A DNA stretch of 46,065 bases from positions 1-46,065 of the forward strand of contig CAMLBO010000031.1 in the NCBI GenBank assembly GCA_946478305.1, written 5' to 3'. The stretch's first letter is position 1. Each line of letters opens with the position of its first letter. Shown here piece by piece: positions 44,584 through 46,065 of the stretch. This DNA comes from an uncultured Enterobacterales bacterium. GTDB taxonomy: Bacteria > Pseudomonadota > Gammaproteobacteria > Enterobacterales > Enterobacteriaceae. The notes beneath the pieces were generated by a model. The model ran no database searches and had not been told where the DNA came from. It saw only the letters and a list, made by a program, of their open reading frames with translations. The position numbers were made by a program, and so were the translations under genes.

Positions 44584-44932
44584 GGGATTTACTTCCTTAG
44601 TGACTGCCAGCGGTAGAACACTTTCCGACCCGAAAGCGATATCGGAACGTTGGCATTTCCTTATCCATCGAACTTTTCTCCCTTGCCGCCTGCTTTATGG
44701 GGCCATTAATAAAAAGCATGCGTGATAGCGGAAGGCACAATGGCATTTTTAACATGAAACAACATATTGATTAAAATTATAAATCAAACTGTGCTCATTC
44801 GTATAAACAGCGAGTCACAGCGCCTAGAGCACAAATCCGGTATTCAGCAGACGTTTATTGAGCAATACTCCCCTGTATAATTAGCGGGCGAATAGCTTCG
44901 CCCCTCACCCCTCAACGAGTGAGTGATTGAAC
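44584..44932. other. Divergent HlyD / yhbW intergenic region
   Basis: These 349 bp have no credible gene. TATAAT at 44876-44881 with a weak TTTATT 16 bp upstream is the best promoter for yhbW. GGGCGAA-tagc-TTCGCCC (44886-44903) is a perfect 7-bp hairpin in what would be the yhbW 5' leader. AT-rich sequence lies at 44750-44800. Confidence 0.55.
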
Positions 44933-45958
44933 ATGTCTGAGAAAATAACCGTTCCCCTTTCCGTACTGGACCTGGCACCTGTGCCTCAGGGCTCCACCCC
45001 AAAACAGGCTTTCGACTCTTCGCTGGCGCTGGCACAACATGCTGAAAAGTGGGGCTATAAGCGCTACTGGATGGCTGAACACCATAATATGACCGGCATC
45101 GCCAGTGCGGCGACCTCGGTTTTGCTCGGCTTTATTGCCGGAGGGACCAAAACGATTCGTGTAGGTTCCGGGGGCGTAATGCTTCCTAACCACTCCCCGC
45201 TGGTGATTGCCGAGCAGTTTGGTACGCTGGCGACGCTCTATCCTGATCGGGTAGATCTGGGTCTTGGCCGTGCGCCAGGTACCGATCAGCGCACCATGAT
45301 CGCCCTTCGTCGTCATCTCTCCGGCGAAGTGGATAACTTCCCGCAGGATGTACAGGAGCTGCAGCACTATTTTGCTGATGCGCAGCAGGGCCAGCCTGTG
45401 CAGGCCGTGCCGGGTCAGGGCTTGCATGTTCCACTGTGGTTATTGGGCTCAAGTCTGTATAGCGCTCAGTTGGCCGCTGCTCTGGGCCTGCCGTTTGCCT
45501 TCGCATCACATTTCGCGCCAGACATGCTGTACCAGGCGCTGACGATTTACCGCAGCCAGTTCAAGCCATCGGAACAATTGCAAAAGCCCTACGCGATGGT
45601 CTGTATCAATGCGATAGCCGCTGATACCGACGAAGAGGCGCGCCGCATGTTTACCTCCAACCAGCAACAATTTATCAATCTGCGCCGTGGCAATCCGGGC
45701 AAGCTGCCAGCGCCAGTTGATAATATCGAAAGCCTGTGGTCTGCATCTGAACGTTTTGGCGTTGATCAGGCACTACGCCTGTCGGTCGTCGGCAATAAAG
45801 AGACCGTACGCGCGGGTCTGCAAACCATCCTGCGTGAGACTGAAGCCGACGAACTGATGATCAATGGTCAGATATTTGACCAGCAAGCCCGTCTGCACTC
45901 CTTTAACATTGTCGCTCAGCTGCAGGGGGACTTAGTGAAAGAAGTGCGTATCGGCTGA
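44933..45958 (+). CDS. yhbW: Luciferase-like monooxygenase YhbW
   Basis: This is a bacterial-luciferase-family protein of 341 aa, flavin-dependent by family, with unknown substrate. It is collinear with E. coli Yhb[52 protein letters not shown] and [13 protein letters not shown] are all present. The ATG at 44933 ([16 protein letters not shown]) is preferred over a TTG 6 bases upstream. It closes the conserved yhb block. Confidence 0.92.
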   Translation: MSEKITVPLSVLDLAPVPQGSTPKQAFDSSLALAQHAEKWGYKRYWMAEHHNMTGIASAATSVLLGFIAGGTKTIRVGSGGVMLPNHSPLVIAEQFGTLATLYPDRVDLGLGRAPGTDQRTMIALRRHLSGEVDNFPQDVQELQHYFADAQQGQPVQAVPGQGLHVPLWLLGSSLYSAQLAAALGLPFAFASHFAPDMLYQALTIYRSQFKPSEQLQKPYAMVCINAIAADTDEEARRMFTSNQQQFINLRRGNPGKLPAPVDNIESLWSASERFGVDQALRLSVVGNKETVRAGLQTILRETEADELMINGQIFDQQARLHSFNIVAQLQGDLVKEVRIG

Positions 45959-45990
45959 TTTCATCTCTCTGATCGCCTGTTTGCAGGCAT

Positions 45991-46011
45991 AAAAAAACCA
46001 GCCCTGGGGCT
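45991..46011 (-). terminator. Interrupted terminator of a convergent gene (probably mtr)
   Basis: On the minus strand AGCCCCAGGGCTGG is followed by TTTTTTT, the second half of a stem with its T-run. The matching outer arm is missing because the sequence from 46012 on is IS-like. In E. coli the gene beyond yhbW is the convergent mtr, whose terminator would sit here. The gene itself is outside the window. Confidence 0.45.
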
Positions 46012-46065
46012 TAATGCCGATCGTTTAAGGATCAGTTGACCGATCCGGTGGCTCGTGTAAAAAGG
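46012..46065. mobile_element. End of an IS4-type insertion sequence (partial)
   Basis: From 46012 the sequence TAATGCCGATCGTTTAAGG, continuing ATCAGTTGACCGATCCGGTG, closely resembles what I remember of the end of E. coli IS4 (TAATGCCGATCAGTTAAGG...). Only 54 bp lie in the window, with no transposase codons visible. The insertion splits the stem of the terminator behind yhbW. The identification is from memory of the IS4 end and not from a search. Confidence 0.55.

Overview
This 46 kb window looks like the chromosome of a gamma-proteobacterium of the order Enterobacterales. The closest fit is probably Yersiniaceae (Serratia, Rahnella or Ewingella-like), although the genus cannot be fixed from this sequence alone. 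The evidence is the yhbO-yhbP-yhbQ ... yhbS-ubiT-ubiU-ubiV-yhbW gene order in E. coli orientation, the treBC and nrdDG pairs, an E. coli-like C-P lyase operon, and a type I-F CRISPR repeat of the kind seen in Serratia, Pectobacterium and Yersinia.

Layout. (1) 1-3637, minus strand: an S-type-pyocin-like bacteriocin or polymorphic toxin gene, apparently frameshifted near its 5' end, with its immunity gene. It is followed by tandem ~839-bp copies of just the toxin tip plus immunity gene, and the window edge cuts another copy. (2) 3947-7035: treB-treC for trehalose uptake and hydrolysis, behind a palindromic TreR-type operator. (3) 7431-10083: nrdD-nrdG, the anaerobic ribonucleotide reductase and its activase. 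(4) 10114-10365: a lone HTH gene. (5) 10469-18844: phnFGHIJKLMN, a hexapeptide transferase, and phnP. This is a C-P lyase operon without the phnCDE importer and with a left-handed beta-helix transferase where E. coli has phnO. (6) 18849-21145: an NAD(P)-binding protein, yhbO, yhbP and yhbQ. (7) 21574-25506: the speFL leader peptide, speF and potE, an ornithine decarboxylase/antiporter acid-response module. (8) 25597-37789, all on the minus strand: a complete type I-F CRISPR-Cas locus. Its order of transcription is array 2 (25 repeats), cas1, cas2-3, cas8f, cas5f, cas7f, cas6f, array 1 (38 repeats). (9) 37990-41211: yhbS, ubiT, ubiU and ubiV, for O2-independent ubiquinone synthesis. (10) 41293-44583: an export cluster of two ABC-2 permeases and a frameshifted HlyD adaptor, with no ATPase. 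(11) 44933-45958: yhbW. From 46012 the sequence looks like the end of an IS4-type element lying in a terminator.

Read against E. coli, the yhb block is a conserved backbone opened at two sites. speF-potE plus CRISPR-Cas lies between yhbQ and yhbS, and the HlyD/ABC cluster lies between ubiV and yhbW. An IS-like end sits just after yhbW. CRISPR-repeat-like sequences also occur outside the arrays, one just after potE and one directly abutting the ubiV stop codon. Anaerobic or acid physiology recurs across the window (nrdDG, speF-potE, ubiTUV). Two independent genes carry what look like single-base deletions; these could be real mutations or sequence errors.

The most unusual items are the repeated toxin-tip/immunity cassettes, the solitary CRISPR repeat behind ubiV, and the matched IHF-site geometry of the two CRISPR leaders.
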